Positions 17,384 to 40,139 are shown, counted from the first letter of the stretch. The stretch is 64,000 nucleotides of DNA from Arthrobacter crystallopoietes (GCF_017603825.1 NZ_CP072014.1:1488001-1552000); one strand, 5' to 3'. Made by a program: numbers and translations. The notes: generated from the letters alone by a model not told the origin.

Positions 17384-19453
17384 GTGAGCACATTCACTGA
17401 GGAACCGCGTCCGGCACCGTCCAATTCACGCCTGCGCTTTGGCAGGATCCCCATCACCGAGGTCTCTCCGGTGGTGGATTGCGGGCGTTTTCCCGCTAAA
17501 ACCGTGCCCGGGGAGGACATTGAAGTCGCCGCCACCGTCTTCCGCGAGGGCCACGATCGGCTCGGCGTGACCGCGGTGCTTTACGATCCGGACGGCCACG
17601 CCGTGCAGCGGACGCACCTGCGTCCGCTCGGCGGCGGAACGGACCGCTGGGCCGGCACCCTCCGGCCAGCATCGCCGGGGAACTGGACTTTCACCATTGA
17701 AGGCTGGGGCGATCTTTACGCCACCTGGCACCACAACGCCGAGGTCAAGATTGCCGCGGGCGTTGACGTGGACCTGATGCTCGCCGAAGGCATCCGCCTG
17801 TTCAACCAGGCCGCCGGACAGGACGGCCGCCCGGCCGAGAACGCCGAGGTCCTGCGCCGGGCCGCCGGTGCCATCGCCGATGAAGGCCGCTCAGTCGAGG
17901 ACCGCCTGGCCGCGGGAGGCTCGGAAGAGGTCCTCGCGGCAGTACGCACCCACCCCATCCGCAGCCTCGTCACAGAGTCACAGCGGTACCCCATCCTGGT
18001 GGAGCGGGACCTGGCCGGGCGCGGCGCCTGGTACGAGTTCTTCCCGCGCTCCGAGGGCGCCGTCTTCGACCCGGCCGCCAGCAAATGGACGTCGGGAAAC
18101 TTTACGACGGCGGCAGAGCGGCTCCCAGCCGTTGCCGACATGGGTTTCGACGTCATTTACCTGCCCCCCATCCACCCCATCGGCGTGACGAACCGCAAGG
18201 GGCCCAACAACACCCTCACCGCCGGGCCGGAAGATCCGGGCTCGCCATGGGCCATCGGTGCCGCCGAAGGCGGCCATGACGCCATCCACCCTGACCTGGG
18301 CACCTTCGAGGACTTCGACCGCTTCGTCCAGTCCGCCGCGGACGTGGGGCTCGAAGTTGCGTTGGACCTCGCGCTGCAGTGTTCGCCGGACCATCCCTGG
18401 GCCAGGGAGCACCCGGAGTGGTTCACCACCCGCGTGGACGGCACCATTGCCTACGCTGAGAACCCGCCGAAGAAGTACCAGGACATCTACCCGCTGAACT
18501 TCGACAACGACCCCGAGGGCCTGTCGGAAGAAGTGCTGCGCATCGTCCGGCTGTGGATCAGCCACGGCGTGAAGATCTTCCGCGTGGACAATCCGCACAC
18601 TAAACCTGTCTGGTTCTGGGAGTGGCTGATCGGCGAGGTCAACGCCACTGATCCGGATGTAGTGTTCCTTGCCGAGGCATTCACCGTGCCGGCGATGATG
18701 CATGCGCTGGGCCGTGCAGGATTCCAGCAGTCCTACAGCTACTTCACCTGGCGAAACCAGAAGACCGAGATCGAGGAGTACCTGACCCAGGTCAGCCATG
18801 AAACCGCGGCGTTCTTCCGGCCGAACTTCTTCGTCAATACTCCGGACATCCTGACCGAGTTCCTTCAGTACGGCGGCCCGGCGGCGTTCAAGATCCGCGC
18901 CGTGCTGGCCGCAATGGGAAGCCCGCTCTGGGGCGTCTACGCCGGTTACGAACTCTACGAGCACGTAGCCCGGCCCGGCGCGGAGGAATACATCGACAAT
19001 GAGAAGTACGAGTACAAGGCGCGGGACTTTGCCCGTGCGGAAGCGGAAGGCCGCTCGCTGGCCCCGTACCTGACTCGCCTGAACCACATCCGGCGCGCCC
19101 ACCCGGCGCTTCGGGACCTGCAGAACCTCACTGTCCACCGGAGCACGGATGACGCCACCGTCGTGTTTTCCAAGCACAAGGAAAACCTGCCGGCCGAGGA
19201 CGGCAGCGAGGGCACCGGGAAGGACACGATCATTGTCGTCGTGAATGTGGACCCGCACAGCGCCCGCGAATGCACCGTCAGCCTGGACCTCGCCGCACTC
19301 GGCCTGGACCCCGCGGACCTGAACGAGGACGGCACCTTCTGGGTAGACGACCTGATCAGCGGGGAAAGCTGGCGCTGGGGCGAGCACAACTATGTGCGGC
19401 TGGACGCGCACTTCGAGCCCGCGCATATCCTGCATATCCGTAGGAGCAGCTAG
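17384..19453 (+). CDS. glgE: Alpha-1,4-glucan:maltose-1-phosphate maltosyltransferase
   Basis: 689-residue GH13_3 enzyme that adds maltosyl units from maltose-1-phosphate to alpha-1,4-glucan. An N-terminal DUF3416 beta domain (about 20-130) precedes the barrel. The nucleophile D402 ([10 protein letters not shown]) and acid/base E431 (LAEAF) are 29 residues apart, the same spacing as in Streptomyces GlgE. The segment ending YSYFTWRN is also diagnostic. The GTG start is leaderless-like. The stop TAG shares a base with the treS start, so glgE, treS and the mak-glgB fusion form a tight operon running the whole GlgE pathway. Confidence 0.96.
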   Translation: MSTFTEEPRPAPSNSRLRFGRIPITEVSPVVDCGRFPAKTVPGEDIEVAATVFREGHDRLGVTAVLYDPDGHAVQRTHLRPLGGGTDRWAGTLRPASPGNWTFTIEGWGDLYATWHHNAEVKIAAGVDVDLMLAEGIRLFNQAAGQDGRPAENAEVLRRAAGAIADEGRSVEDRLAAGGSEEVLAAVRTHPIRSLVTESQRYPILVERDLAGRGAWYEFFPRSEGAVFDPAASKWTSGNFTTAAERLPAVADMGFDVIYLPPIHPIGVTNRKGPNNTLTAGPEDPGSPWAIGAAEGGHDAIHPDLGTFEDFDRFVQSAADVGLEVALDLALQCSPDHPWAREHPEWFTTRVDGTIAYAENPPKKYQDIYPLNFDNDPEGLSEEVLRIVRLWISHGVKIFRVDNPHTKPVWFWEWLIGEVNATDPDVVFLAEAFTVPAMMHALGRAGFQQSYSYFTWRNQKTEIEEYLTQVSHETAAFFRPNFFVNTPDILTEFLQYGGPAAFKIRAVLAAMGSPLWGVYAGYELYEHVARPGAEEYIDNEKYEYKARDFARAEAEGRSLAPYLTRLNHIRRAHPALRDLQNLTVHRSTDDATVVFSKHKENLPAEDGSEGTGKDTIIVVVNVDPHSARECTVSLDLAALGLDPADLNEDGTFWVDDLISGESWRWGEHNYVRLDAHFEPAHILHIRRSS

Positions 19454-21249
19454 TGGCCAGTCCCTTCCAACTCCATGCGCCTGGGCTGGCGCATGACCCC
19501 CATTGGTATCGCAAGGCCGTCTTTTACGAGGTCTTGGTTCGCGGTTTCGCAGATGCCAATGGGGACGGGTCGGGAGACTTCTCGGGGCTGATCGACAAAC
19601 TGGACTACCTGCAGTGGCTGGGGATCGATTGCCTGTGGGTGCCGCCGTTCTTCAAATCCCCCCTGCGCGACGGCGGCTACGACATCGCCGACTATTACGA
19701 CGTGCTGGACGAATTCGGCACCATCAGCGACTTCAAACGCCTGGTGGCCGAGGCCCATGCCCGCGGCGTCCGGGTGATCATCGATCTGCCGTTGAACCAC
19801 ACTTCGGACCAACACCAGTGGTTCGAGGCGTCGCGGCGGGAGCCCGACGGGCCGTACGGGGACTTCTATGTCTGGAGTGATACTGACGAGAAGTACCAGG
19901 ATGCACGCATCATCTTCGTCGATACCGAGGAATCCAACTGGGCGTTCGACCCGATCCGCCGGCAGTTCTTCTGGCACCGGTTCTTCAGCCACCAGCCTGA
20001 CCTGAACTACGAGAACCCCAAGGTCATCGAGGCCGTTTTCGACGTCGTTAGGTTTTGGCTGGACCAGGGCATCGACGGTTTCCGCGCGGACGCCATCCCC
20101 TACCTGTTCGAAGAGGACGGGACCAACTGCGAAAACCTGCCGGCGACCCACAAGTTCCTGCAGGAGCTGCGCGCCCTGGTGGACTCGGAGTACCCCGGCC
20201 GGGTCATCATCGCCGAGGCCAACCAGATGCCGCATGAAGTCGTGGAGTACTTCGGCGAAAAGACCGACGACGGCGGATTGGTACCGGAATGCCACATGTG
20301 CTTCCATTTCCCGATCATGCCGCGGCTGTTCTACGCCCTGCGCGACCAGAAGGCCGCACCCATCATCCAGACCATGGAAGAGACACCGGACATTCCCACC
20401 GGCGCACAGTGGGGCACGTTCCTGCGCAACCATGACGAACTGACGCTGGAAATGGTCACCAATGAAGAACGGGAGGCCATGCTCGGCTGGTACGCCCCGG
20501 ACTCGAGGATGCGGGCCAACATCGGTATCCGTCGCCGGCTGGCCCCGCTGCTGGATAACTCCCGCGCCGAGCTTGAGCTGATCCACGCGCTGTTGTTGTC
20601 GCTGCCGGGCAGCCCGTTCCTGTATTACGGGGACGAGATCGGCATGGGCGACAACATCTGGCTCGAAGACCGCGATGCCTCCCGCACCCCGATGCAGTGG
20701 AACCCGGACCGCAACGCCGGTTTCTCGACAGCGGATCCGGGAAAGCTTTACCTGCCGGTGGTGCAGTCCTTGGTATACAACTACAACTACGTCAACGTCG
20801 AGGCGCAGCTTGCCCACAGCAGCTCCCTGCTGCACTGGGTGCGCCAAATGCTCGCGGTACGCAAAGCCCATCCTGCCTTCGGGCTAGGTGGCTACCGCAA
20901 CGTGCCCACAGAAGCCGAATCCGTCCTGGCATTCATCCGCGAAATTCCGCCGGGCAACCGCGAAGGGGCGGAACCGGAAGCGCTGCTGTGCATTTTTAAT
21001 CTGTCGCAACACCCGGTGGCCGCGCCCCTGCGGATGCCGGAATTTGCGGGGCGAGGTCTGCGCGACTTGTTCGGCGGACTACCGTTTCCTGCCCTTGACG
21101 ACGCCGGTCAGCTGACCCTGACGCTCGGCAGCCACGATTTCTTCTGGCTGCGTGTGCGTTCGGCCCGGTCCAATCCGGCGTCGCCTTTGACCGAAGCCCT
21201 TCCCGTGCTCACTTCGGTGAACACCCGTTCTGAGGTGGAGAGCCCATGA
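19453..21249 (+). CDS. treS: Trehalose synthase (maltose alpha-D-glucosyltransferase)
   Basis: 598-residue GH13_16 enzyme that interconverts trehalose and maltose. It shows the typical [19 protein letters not shown] start, nucleophile D213 ([10 protein letters not shown]), acid/base E255 (IIAEANQ) and [12 protein letters not shown]. No maltokinase is fused at its C-terminus; instead the kinase is the next gene's N-terminal domain. The GTG start overlaps the glgE stop by one base and the stop overlaps the next ATG by four bases. In the operon it feeds maltose to the kinase. Confidence 0.96.
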   Translation: MASPFQLHAPGLAHDPHWYRKAVFYEVLVRGFADANGDGSGDFSGLIDKLDYLQWLGIDCLWVPPFFKSPLRDGGYDIADYYDVLDEFGTISDFKRLVAEAHARGVRVIIDLPLNHTSDQHQWFEASRREPDGPYGDFYVWSDTDEKYQDARIIFVDTEESNWAFDPIRRQFFWHRFFSHQPDLNYENPKVIEAVFDVVRFWLDQGIDGFRADAIPYLFEEDGTNCENLPATHKFLQELRALVDSEYPGRVIIAEANQMPHEVVEYFGEKTDDGGLVPECHMCFHFPIMPRLFYALRDQKAAPIIQTMEETPDIPTGAQWGTFLRNHDELTLEMVTNEEREAMLGWYAPDSRMRANIGIRRRLAPLLDNSRAELELIHALLLSLPGSPFLYYGDEIGMGDNIWLEDRDASRTPMQWNPDRNAGFSTADPGKLYLPVVQSLVYNYNYVNVEAQLAHSSSLLHWVRQMLAVRKAHPAFGLGGYRNVPTEAESVLAFIREIPPGNREGAEPEALLCIFNLSQHPVAAPLRMPEFAGRGLRDLFGGLPFPALDDAGQLTLTLGSHDFFWLRVRSARSNPASPLTEALPVLTSVNTRSEVESP

Positions 21250-24200
21250 CAAATACCGTTACCAATGCTTCTCAGTCCTTGCCCGAACTGCTTCACGACT
21301 GGTTGCCGCAGCAGCGATGGTTCCCGGCCAAAGGCAAAGAAACGGTGCTGCGTCGGCTTGGCGGCATCCGCCTGCAGGATCCGGCAGACGCCGTCGCGCT
21401 GGAGGTTCATATTGTTGCGGTCCATACCGACCAAGACGTCTTTATCGTCAACGTGCCGGTCAGCTTTCGGCACGAACCGCTTGAGGGCGGCGAAGCGGCG
21501 CTGATCGGACATACCGGAGCCGAACCACGGCAGGGCACGGAAAACTGCTGGCTGTACGACGGTACCCACGACCCGGTCTTCGTCGCCGCCTGGCTGGAAC
21601 TGATGCGGCGCGAATCCGTGACCGCGGACGGGCGCACCCGTGGCCACGCCGGCGCAGGCTTCGGCGACTGGCCGCCGTTTGACGCTCCGCTGAAGGCCTC
21701 CGTGCTCGCCGGCGAGCAGTCCAATACCTCGGTGGTCGTGGAAACGGACAGCGCAGCCCTCATCGTGAAGTTCTTTCGCGTCCTGGAGGCCGGCGCCAAT
21801 CCCGATGTTGAAATCGGTGCGATGTTGAGTGAGCTTGGCGCCAGCGAAGTTCCCGCCACCTACGGCTGGGTGACCGGTGGCTGGCACACACCCGGCCAGC
21901 ACACGGATGCGGATGCAGACAAGCTGTGGGACTCCGGGCATCTGAGCGTGCTGCGCGAGTACATCGCGAACAGCAAGGACGCCTGGCGCACCGCCTCGGC
22001 GGCGGCCTTGGACGACGCCGATTTCACCAAGGAAGCCGGCGAACTTGGGCAGGTTACGGGCCGAATCCACAGCCAGCTGCGGAAGAGCTTCGGCGCCCAT
22101 GAGGCTACCGAAGAGGAAGCCGCGGCGCTGGCAGCCGAACTCCGCGAGCGGATCCGGTGGGGTTGGGCGCAGGCCGGATCCGCCGTCGGTCCGCTGGACC
22201 GGACGGTGGATGAGCTGCTGCGCCGGCTGGAAAACCTCGAGGAGCGCCCCGAGCTTCAGCGGATCCACGGCGACTATCACCTGGGCCAGGTCCTTCATTC
22301 GGCCGAACGCGGCTGGGTAGTCCTGGACTTTGAAGGCGAACCGCTGCGGCCCATGGGCAGCCGCGGTACCGACGATGTCGCCCTGCGCGACGTCGTTGGC
22401 ATGCTTCGGTCCTTCGACTACGCGGGCGGTGTCGCTGTCACCACCGCCGAGGGCAATGAATCGGGACAGGTGGAAGCCGCAGCAGACCGCTGGACAGCGG
22501 CGGCCGCGGACGCATTCATCGCCGGCTATGAACGCGAGACCGGGGTCCGCATCGACACGACCTCCCCGCTGTTCCTGGGCCTCTGGCTGGACAAGGCGCT
22601 CTACGAAGTTGTGTATGAACAGCGGAACCGCCCGCGCTGGGTCGGGGTCCCGGTCAAGGCTGTCCGCCGCGCGCTGGAACAGTTGCAGGCTGCCAATACC
22701 TCTACCGCCAACTCTTCCGACGCCACCTCTTCTACTGCGGGAGAGGGCGAACCGGCTGCAAGCAGTTCCGCTGCAGGCCAGACTTCCTCCTCGGAACCGG
22801 CCCATGCGGCCGCTCCCGCAGCAGCGACACTTGCCGAAGGCCGGGCCGAAACGTCGTCGACCTCCGCCGCCAGCGCCGGCAATCCGGTGCCGGTTGATCG
22901 GAACACGCTGTCCGCCGTCGCGCATGGCAGCTACTTCCAGCCGCACGCTGTCCTCGGCGCCCATCTGGATGACCACGGTCACGTGACGGTCCGATCGCTG
23001 CAGCCGCTGGCGGACTCTGTCACCGTCATCACCGCGGCAGCACGCGTGTCTATGCAGCATGAGCAGGAAGGCATCTGGGTTGCCACCCTGCCCGCGGAAC
23101 GTGCGGGCCATGTGCCGGACTACCGCCTTGAGGTGGTGTACGACGGCGGTGCCCCCATCCTGGTAGACGATCCGTACCATTACCTGCCGACGCTGGGCGA
23201 AATCGACCTGCACCTGATCGGCGAGGGCCGGCACGAAACGCTGTGGACGGCGCTGGGCTCTCATGTCCGCCACTACAATTCCACGCTGGGCGAAGTCACC
23301 GGCACCAGCTTTGCGGTGTGGGCGCCGAATGCCCAGGCCGTGCGGGTGAAGGGGGACTTCAATGGCTGGAACGCCGTCCGGCATGCCATGCGGTCCATGG
23401 GCGGATCCGGCGTGTGGGAAATTTTCATCCCGGGCGTCGCATCGGGCTCGATCTACAAGTACGAGCTGCTGGGCCGCGACGGGCATTGGCATGAGAAAGC
23501 GGACCCCATGGCCCGCTGGACGGAGGTGCCGCCGCTGACCGGTTCACGTGTCGTGGATACCCGGTATAACTTCTCCGACGGCGAGTGGCTTGCCCGGCGT
23601 GCCGCACGCGATCCGCATAACTCGCCCATGAGTGTGTACGAGGTGCACCTGGGTTCCTGGCGGGTTGGTCTGGACTACCGCCAGCTGGCCGAGCAGTTGG
23701 TCGAGTACGTTAAGTGGCAGGGCTTTACGCATGTCGAGCTGATGCCCGTGGCCGAGCACCCCTTCGGCGGGTCCTGGGGCTATCAGGTCACCTCCTACTA
23801 CGCGCCGACCTCTCGTTTTGGCCATCCGGACGACTTCAAATACCTGGTGGACAAGCTGCACCAGGCCGGCATCGGCATCATCTTGGACTGGGTGCCGGCG
23901 CACTTCCCCAAGGACGAGTGGGCTTTGGCCCGCTTCGACGGCCAGCCGCTTTACGAACACGAAGATCCCCGGTTGGGCGAGCACCCCGACTGGGGCACGC
24001 TCATCTTCGACTTCGGCCGCCGCGAGGTACGCAACTTCCTGGTTGCTAATGCCCTCTATTGGTTTGAGGAGTTCCACATCGACGGGCTGCGCGTGGATGC
24101 TGTCGCTTCCATGCTCTATCGCGACTATTCGCGTGAAGAAGGCCAGTGGTACCCCAACATCCACGGCGGCCGCGAAAACCTCGAAGCCATTTCCTTCCTA

Positions 24201-25061
24201 CAGGAAGTCAACGCCACGGCCTACAAGCGGGTCCCGGGCATCGTCACCATTGCGGAAGAATCCACCGCGTTCGACGGCGTCACCAGGCCCACCAGCGCCG
24301 GCGGGCTGGGTTTCGGGCTGAAGTGGAACATGGGCTGGATGCATGACACCCTCCAGTACATTTCCGAGGACCCCATTAACCGGGTCCACCACCACAACAA
24401 GGCCACGTTCTCCATGGTCTACGCCTACACGGAAAACTTCCTGCTCCCGATCAGCCACGACGAGGTTGTGCACGGGAAGGGCTCGATGCTCCGCAAGATG
24501 CCGGGGGACAGGTGGCAGCAGCTCGCAAACCTGCGCGCTTACCTTGCTTTCCAATGGGCGCATCCGGGCAAGCAGCTGATTTTCATGGGGACGGAGTTCG
24601 GGCAGGAAGCTGAATGGTCCGAGCAACACGGCCTCGACTGGTGGCTGTCCGAGAACGTTCCGCACAAGGGATTGCAGAAGCTGGTCCGCAACCTCAATGG
24701 GCTCTACCGTGAGACCCCCGCTCTGTACGAACGGGACAACGAACCTGCTGGCTTCCAGTGGATCGACGAAAATGACGCGACGCGCAACATGCTCTCCTTT
24801 ATCCGCTGGGACAACCACGGCAACCCGGTGGTCTGCATCGCGAATTTCGCCGGACACCCGCATACCGATTTCCGTGTCGGATTGCCATGGGCCGGTAACT
24901 GGCAGGAAGTCCTGAATACGGATGACCCGGAGTACGGGGGATCAGGCGTCGGGAACAAGGGGCTGGTCGCCGGGACTGAAGGCGCGTGGAATGGTCATCC
25001 GGCCTCCGCAGCGCTGACGGTGCCTCCGCTGGGAGTCCTGTATCTGAAGCCGGCGAGCTAA
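21246..25061 (+). CDS. glgB: Maltokinase-GlgB fusion (maltokinase plus glycogen branching enzyme)
   Basis: 1271 residues. The first 480 or so form a maltokinase (Mak/Pep2) with an aminoglycoside-phosphotransferase-like core: HGDYH at 341-345 and DFEGEP from 361. A linker of about 65 residues (482-548), rich in Ser, Ala, Thr and Glu, follows. From about 549 a complete branching enzyme begins: CBM48 ([21 protein letters not shown]), [19 protein letters not shown], nucleophile D951 in [16 protein letters not shown] at about 1003 and [13 protein letters not shown]. The protein would phosphorylate maltose and also introduce alpha-1,6 branches, the steps before and after GlgE. No internal stop or likely internal start was seen in the linker, so it appears to be one chain. 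Confidence 0.93.
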   Translation: MTNTVTNASQSLPELLHDWLPQQRWFPAKGKETVLRRLGGIRLQDPADAVALEVHIVAVHTDQDVFIVNVPVSFRHEPLEGGEAALIGHTGAEPRQGTENCWLYDGTHDPVFVAAWLELMRRESVTADGRTRGHAGAGFGDWPPFDAPLKASVLAGEQSNTSVVVETDSAALIVKFFRVLEAGANPDVEIGAMLSELGASEVPATYGWVTGGWHTPGQHTDADADKLWDSGHLSVLREYIANSKDAWRTASAAALDDADFTKEAGELGQVTGRIHSQLRKSFGAHEATEEEAAALAAELRERIRWGWAQAGSAVGPLDRTVDELLRRLENLEERPELQRIHGDYHLGQVLHSAERGWVVLDFEGEPLRPMGSRGTDDVALRDVVGMLRSFDYAGGVAVTTAEGNESGQVEAAADRWTAAAADAFIAGYERETGVRIDTTSPLFLGLWLDKALYEVVYEQRNRPRWVGVPVKAVRRALEQLQAANTSTANSSDATSSTAGEGEPAASSSAAGQTSSSEPAHAAAPAAATLAEGRAETSSTSAASAGNPVPVDRNTLSAVAHGSYFQPHAVLGAHLDDHGHVTVRSLQPLADSVTVITAAARVSMQHEQEGIWVATLPAERAGHVPDYRLEVVYDGGAPILVDDPYHYLPTLGEIDLHLIGEGRHETLWTALGSHVRHYNSTLGEVTGTSFAVWAPNAQAVRVKGDFNGWNAVRHAMRSMGGSGVWEIFIPGVASGSIYKYELLGRDGHWHEKADPMARWTEVPPLTGSRVVDTRYNFSDGEWLARRAARDPHNSPMSVYEVHLGSWRVGLDYRQLAEQLVEYVKWQGFTHVELMPVAEHPFGGSWGYQVTSYYAPTSRFGHPDDFKYLVDKLHQAGIGIILDWVPAHFPKDEWALARFDGQPLYEHEDPRLGEHPDWGTLIFDFGRREVRNFLVANALYWFEEFHIDGLRVDAVASMLYRDYSREEGQWYPNIHGGRENLEAISFLQEVNATAYKRVPGIVTIAEESTAFDGVTRPTSAGGLGFGLKWNMGWMHDTLQYISEDPINRVHHHNKATFSMVYAYTENFLLPISHDEVVHGKGSMLRKMPGDRWQQLANLRAYLAFQWAHPGKQLIFMGTEFGQEAEWSEQHGLDWWLSENVPHKGLQKLVRNLNGLYRETPALYERDNEPAGFQWIDENDATRNMLSFIRWDNHGNPVVCIANFAGHPHTDFRVGLPWAGNWQEVLNTDDPEYGGSGVGNKGLVAGTEGAWNGHPASAALTVPPLGVLYLKPAS

Positions 25062-25070
25062 AGCTGCCGC

Positions 25071-25104
25071 AGCGAAGACCCCCGGAATTCCGCGGGTCTT
25101 CGCT
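25071..25104 (+). terminator. Hairpin after the glgE-treS-mak::glgB operon
   Basis: Arms AGCGAAGACCC (25071-25081) and GGGTCTTCGCT (25094-25104) pair perfectly over 11 bases, with further pairing possible in the loop. There is no T-run, so it may need Rho or act as an RNA 3' end stabiliser. It separates the operon from the rRNA promoter. Confidence 0.6.
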
Positions 25105-25120
25105 GGCCGGCAACCTTGGA

Positions 25121-25149
25121 TTTACATTGGGACCGAACCGGTGTATAGT
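25121..25149 (+). promoter_or_regulatory. rRNA operon 1 promoter P1
   Basis: TTTACA (25121-25126), 17 bases, TATAGT (25144-25149): close to the vegetative sigma consensus. It occurs only upstream of the first operon; the other four copies have a different sequence here. The predicted transcript start is near 25156, giving a leader of over 350 bases. Confidence 0.7.
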
Positions 25150-25240
25150 TTATATCCGCGCTGAGGGAACAGTTGAACAGCTCGAAACCACATAAGGCTT
25201 AGGTCGAACCTCGTTGAGAGGCATGCGGTAACGGGTAGGT

Positions 25241-25269
25241 TTGACAGGGACCAGCAGTGCGGGTAAATT
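25241..25269 (+). promoter_or_regulatory. rRNA operon 1 promoter P2
   Basis: TTGACA (25241-25246), 17 bases, TAAATT (25264-25269). The -35 is a perfect consensus and lies in sequence unique to the first operon. The -10 lies just inside the repeated module, which begins at about 25260. In the other copies the -10 reads TAACTT, a single A-to-C change. Confidence 0.7.
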
Positions 25270-25371
25270 TGAAAAGTTGCTCCGGAGCGATGGAGGGCCT
25301 TGAAGAAGGGTCCGACTGGTGCCGGGTGCTCCTGTTGTTTGAGAACTCAATAGTGTGCCAAGTTTGTTGAT

Positions 25372-25389
25372 ACCAATTTTTTTATTGGT
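25372..25389 (+). other. Leader hairpin with variable poly-T loop
   Basis: ACCAAT (25372-25377) and ATTGGT (25384-25389) form a perfect 6-bp stem around a loop made only of T. The loop has six T in operons 1 and 3 and five in operons 2, 4 and 5. This is the only length polymorphism seen in the array. It lies between the 16S processing stem and the 16S 5' end. Confidence 0.6.
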
Positions 25390-25512
25390 TGAATTATTGT
25401 CGTGGGGCACCGCCTCCGTGGTGTTTCCGCGATGTTTTTTAGCCTGGTTTGAATTTAGTGCAGTGCTGGTTCCCGTTTTCCCGGGGGCCGGTGTTGTGTC
25501 TGTTAGTAAACA

Positions 25513-30729
<5,217 letters not shown>

Positions 30730-30841
30730 CCGGACAACAACCGTCCGCAGGAACACACAATTGCATACAGTCCAACCATGAACTGATGTAACCACAGGTT
30801 TCACCCCCAGCCCGCGGAACCGGGCCCGGAGGGTGGCAAGG

Positions 30842-30960
30842 GTTACGGCGGTCATAGCGTGGGGGAAACGCCCGGTCCCATTCCGAACCCGGAAGCTAAG
30901 ACCCACAGCGCCGATGGTACTGCACCCGGGAGGGTGTGGGAGAGTAGGTCACCGCCGGAC
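30842..30960 (+). rRNA. rrf: 5S ribosomal RNA, operon 1
   Basis: GTTACGGCGGTCATAGCG at the 5' end pairs with the 3' segment GTCACCGCCGGAC. The conserved CCCATTCCGAACCCGGAAGC loop is present. About 119 nt. Confidence 0.95.
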
Positions 30961-30971
30961 ATCTTTTGAGC

Positions 30972-31006
30972 GTGAAGGGCTCCACCATGACGGTGGAGCC
31001 CTTCAC
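30972..31006 (+). terminator. Terminator after 5S, operon 1
   Basis: A perfect 15-bp stem (30972-30986 with 30992-31006) and a 5-base loop; the following CCATTTA is only weakly T-rich. The same structure ends all five operons, so each unit can be an independent transcript. Confidence 0.8.
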
Positions 31007-31014
31007 CCATTTAA

Positions 31015-31808
31015 GGCCCGTTGGCTTTAGGGCCCGTTGGCGGTAACCATGCCAACCTGCATAACCTCAACGCCGTTCCCGGTGCCCTGGCTGCAGGCCT
31101 GCCGTGCCGGGCTCCGGCTGCCGCCGGGCTGCAGCTGCTGCGCCGGGGCCGGGGCTGGCCGGGATCCCGGTGCTCCTGCCGCGGGCCGTGCCGGCGCCCT
31201 GGTCCGGATGCCGCAGATGGCCGGCGCTTCCTGGTTCCGCTCCGGCAGGCAGGTGGTGGTCCTGCCGGCCGCGTGGGGCCGGCTGCCGTGCAGCGGCGGT
31301 GTTGGCTGGTGTTGGATTTTAAGCACACTTTTCGCCGCGAGGGTGCCGGTGGCGTCCGGGCGGCGGGCGGTCCGCGCGGATCCCGGACGGATGCGGGCAG
31401 GGGAGCTGCGCGTACTGAGTGCTTGGCCACAGCGGCGGCGCTGCGGGCGTCTTTGCCGCCGGGTCCGTTTTCGGGGAAAACGAACCCGGTTTGCTGCGGT
31501 GCCCGGGTTGGGTGCGCGGCCGGCCGGGGCCGGTGCCGCGGATCCGGGAGTGGGAGGATCCGCATGGATCCGCGGTTTTCCGCGGCAGGCGGTGCTGTTC
31601 CCGGAGGCGGATTTGCAGTGGTCCGCGAAGGCGTGTAATGTCTTCCAAGCCACCGCAGCTAGGGAGCGAAAGCGCTTAGCAGGCAGGGAGGCCAACCCCT
31701 TCAAAACAATCACTTTCAATCGGTTCGATTTACCGTGCGGATGAGGTTGCGGGGACCGTGGTTGCAGCGGGAATCAGCCGGAAGGCGATTTGCGAACTGC
31801 TGCAGGAT
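31015..31808 (+). repeat. Inter-operon spacer 1 (794 bp, GC-rich)
   Basis: Non-coding in character: open frames exist on both strands only because the GC content is very high, and none has a ribosome binding site or a recognisable domain. It starts with the near-repeat GGCCCGTTGGC twice (from 31016 and 31031). It contains strong hairpins at 31459-31489 (14-bp arms with one C/A mismatch, GGG loop) and 31570-31585 (CCGCGG, TTTT, CCGCGG), then two promoters for the next operon. Identical copies are at 37563, 44112 and 50660. Confidence 0.85.
31613..31641 (+). promoter_or_regulatory. rRNA operon 2 promoter P1'
   Basis: TTGCAG (31613-31618), 17 bases, TAATGT (31636-31641). It replaces P1 of the first operon and is unrelated to it in sequence. 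A good -35 and spacing make it the likely main promoter of the internal operons. Confidence 0.55.
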
Positions 31809-31818
31809 CGGGTAACTT
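31790..31818 (+). promoter_or_regulatory. rRNA operon 2 promoter P2'
   Basis: TTGCGA (31790-31795), 17 bases, TAACTT (31813-31818). It sits at the same place as P2 of operon 1, but the -35 comes from the spacer and the -10 differs by one base, so it is further from consensus at both hexamers. Confidence 0.5.
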
Positions 31819-32060
31819 TGAAAAGTTGCTCCGGAGCGATGGAGGGCCTTGAAGAAGGGTCCGACTGGTGCCGGGTGCTCCTGTTGTTTGAGAACTCAAT
31901 AGTGTGCCAAGTTTGTTGATACCAATTTTTTATTGGTTGAATTATTGTCGTGGGGCACCGCCTCCGTGGTGTTTCCGCGATGTTTTTTAGCCTGGTTTGA
32001 ATTTAGTGCAGTGCTGGTTCCCGTTTTCCCGGGGGCCGGTGTTGTGTCTGTTAGTAAACA

Positions 32061-33590
<1,530 letters not shown>

Positions 33591-34042
33591 AGCGCCTCAA
33601 ATTTAGCGGAACCTTCCCGAGTGTTGGTTGTGCGGTTTGCAGGAGAGCCCATTGCGCAGGCGTTTGTTCTGCGGTGGGTGCTCGAGGGTGGAATATCAAT
33701 GGATAGATGGTCTTTTGGCGGTTTCCATGCCAGTACGGTGTCCTTTCGGGGGTGCCTGGAACGTGTGGGGGTTGTCCGGGGGGTTGTTGTTTGGCACACT
33801 GTTGGGTCCTGAGGCAACAGGGACCGGCCGTTCATGGGCCGGTGTTTGTTTGTTTCTGGTTTCCTGCGCAGTCCGGGTCCGGGCCACGGTGAATACGTGG
33901 TGCGGGGATGGGTGCGACGGGGTTGTTGTTTGAGAACTACATAGTGGACGCGAGCATCTTATAAAGAAGCAATTTTGATGAACCTGGATCTGTTTTGGAT
34001 CTGTGGTTCTCTCGATATTAAATGCTGATTTTGATCTTTTGT

Positions 34043-37183
<3,141 letters not shown>

Positions 37184-37389
37184 ACACACTTCCCTGGCCG
37201 CCGAACCGACTTCAAACGGTTCCCGGCAACATACAGGGGAAGGAAAAGATACGTGCATCGCGTCCACTATGTGGTTCCCGGACAACAACCGTCCGCAGGA
37301 ACACACAATTGCATACAGTCCAACCATGAACTGATGTAACCACAGGTTTCACCCCCAGCCCGCGGAACCGGGCCCGGAGGGTGGCAAGG

Positions 37390-37508
37390 GTTACGGCGGT
37401 CATAGCGTGGGGGAAACGCCCGGTCCCATTCCGAACCCGGAAGCTAAGACCCACAGCGCCGATGGTACTGCACCCGGGAGGGTGTGGGAGAGTAGGTCAC
37501 CGCCGGAC
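37390..37508 (+). rRNA. rrf: 5S ribosomal RNA, operon 2
   Basis: Copy of the operon 1 gene shifted by 6548 bases, with the same start GTTACGGCGG. Confidence 0.95.
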
Positions 37509-37519
37509 ATCTTTTGAGC

Positions 37520-37554
37520 GTGAAGGGCTCCACCATGACGGTGGAGCCCTTCAC
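37520..37554 (+). terminator. Terminator after 5S, operon 2
   Basis: The same 15-bp stem as after operon 1. Confidence 0.8.
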
Positions 37555-37562
37555 CCATTTAA

Positions 37563-38356
37563 GGCCCGTTGGCTTTAGGGCCCGTTGGCGGTAACCATGC
37601 CAACCTGCATAACCTCAACGCCGTTCCCGGTGCCCTGGCTGCAGGCCTGCCGTGCCGGGCTCCGGCTGCCGCCGGGCTGCAGCTGCTGCGCCGGGGCCGG
37701 GGCTGGCCGGGATCCCGGTGCTCCTGCCGCGGGCCGTGCCGGCGCCCTGGTCCGGATGCCGCAGATGGCCGGCGCTTCCTGGTTCCGCTCCGGCAGGCAG
37801 GTGGTGGTCCTGCCGGCCGCGTGGGGCCGGCTGCCGTGCAGCGGCGGTGTTGGCTGGTGTTGGATTTTAAGCACACTTTTCGCCGCGAGGGTGCCGGTGG
37901 CGTCCGGGCGGCGGGCGGTCCGCGCGGATCCCGGACGGATGCGGGCAGGGGAGCTGCGCGTACTGAGTGCTTGGCCACAGCGGCGGCGCTGCGGGCGTCT
38001 TTGCCGCCGGGTCCGTTTTCGGGGAAAACGAACCCGGTTTGCTGCGGTGCCCGGGTTGGGTGCGCGGCCGGCCGGGGCCGGTGCCGCGGATCCGGGAGTG
38101 GGAGGATCCGCATGGATCCGCGGTTTTCCGCGGCAGGCGGTGCTGTTCCCGGAGGCGGATTTGCAGTGGTCCGCGAAGGCGTGTAATGTCTTCCAAGCCA
38201 CCGCAGCTAGGGAGCGAAAGCGCTTAGCAGGCAGGGAGGCCAACCCCTTCAAAACAATCACTTTCAATCGGTTCGATTTACCGTGCGGATGAGGTTGCGG
38301 GGACCGTGGTTGCAGCGGGAATCAGCCGGAAGGCGATTTGCGAACTGCTGCAGGAT
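37563..38356 (+). repeat. Inter-operon spacer 2
   Basis: Second copy of the 794-bp GC-rich spacer; no gene. The hairpins recur at 38007-38037 and 38118-38133. Confidence 0.85.
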
Positions 38357-38366
38357 CGGGTAACTT
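38161..38366 (+). promoter_or_regulatory. rRNA operon 3 promoters P1' and P2'
   Basis: TTGCAG-N17-TAATGT at 38161-38189 and TTGCGA-N17-TAACTT at 38338-38366, identical to those of operon 2. Confidence 0.5.
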
Positions 38367-38609
38367 TGAAAAGTTGCTCCGGAGCGATGGAGGGCCTTGA
38401 AGAAGGGTCCGACTGGTGCCGGGTGCTCCTGTTGTTTGAGAACTCAATAGTGTGCCAAGTTTGTTGATACCAATTTTTTTATTGGTTGAATTATTGTCGT
38501 GGGGCACCGCCTCCGTGGTGTTTCCGCGATGTTTTTTAGCCTGGTTTGAATTTAGTGCAGTGCTGGTTCCCGTTTTCCCGGGGGCCGGTGTTGTGTCTGT
38601 TAGTAAACA

Positions 38610-40139
<1,530 letters not shown>

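Noticed and set aside
31725-31812. A protein-like reading (I-Y-R-A-D-E-V-A-G-T-V-V-A-A-G-I-S-R-K) at the end of each spacer, suggesting a remnant helix-turn-helix gene
   Set aside because: No start codon, a stop shortly upstream, and the stretch contains the P2' promoter. It may be a decayed gene end but cannot be supported.
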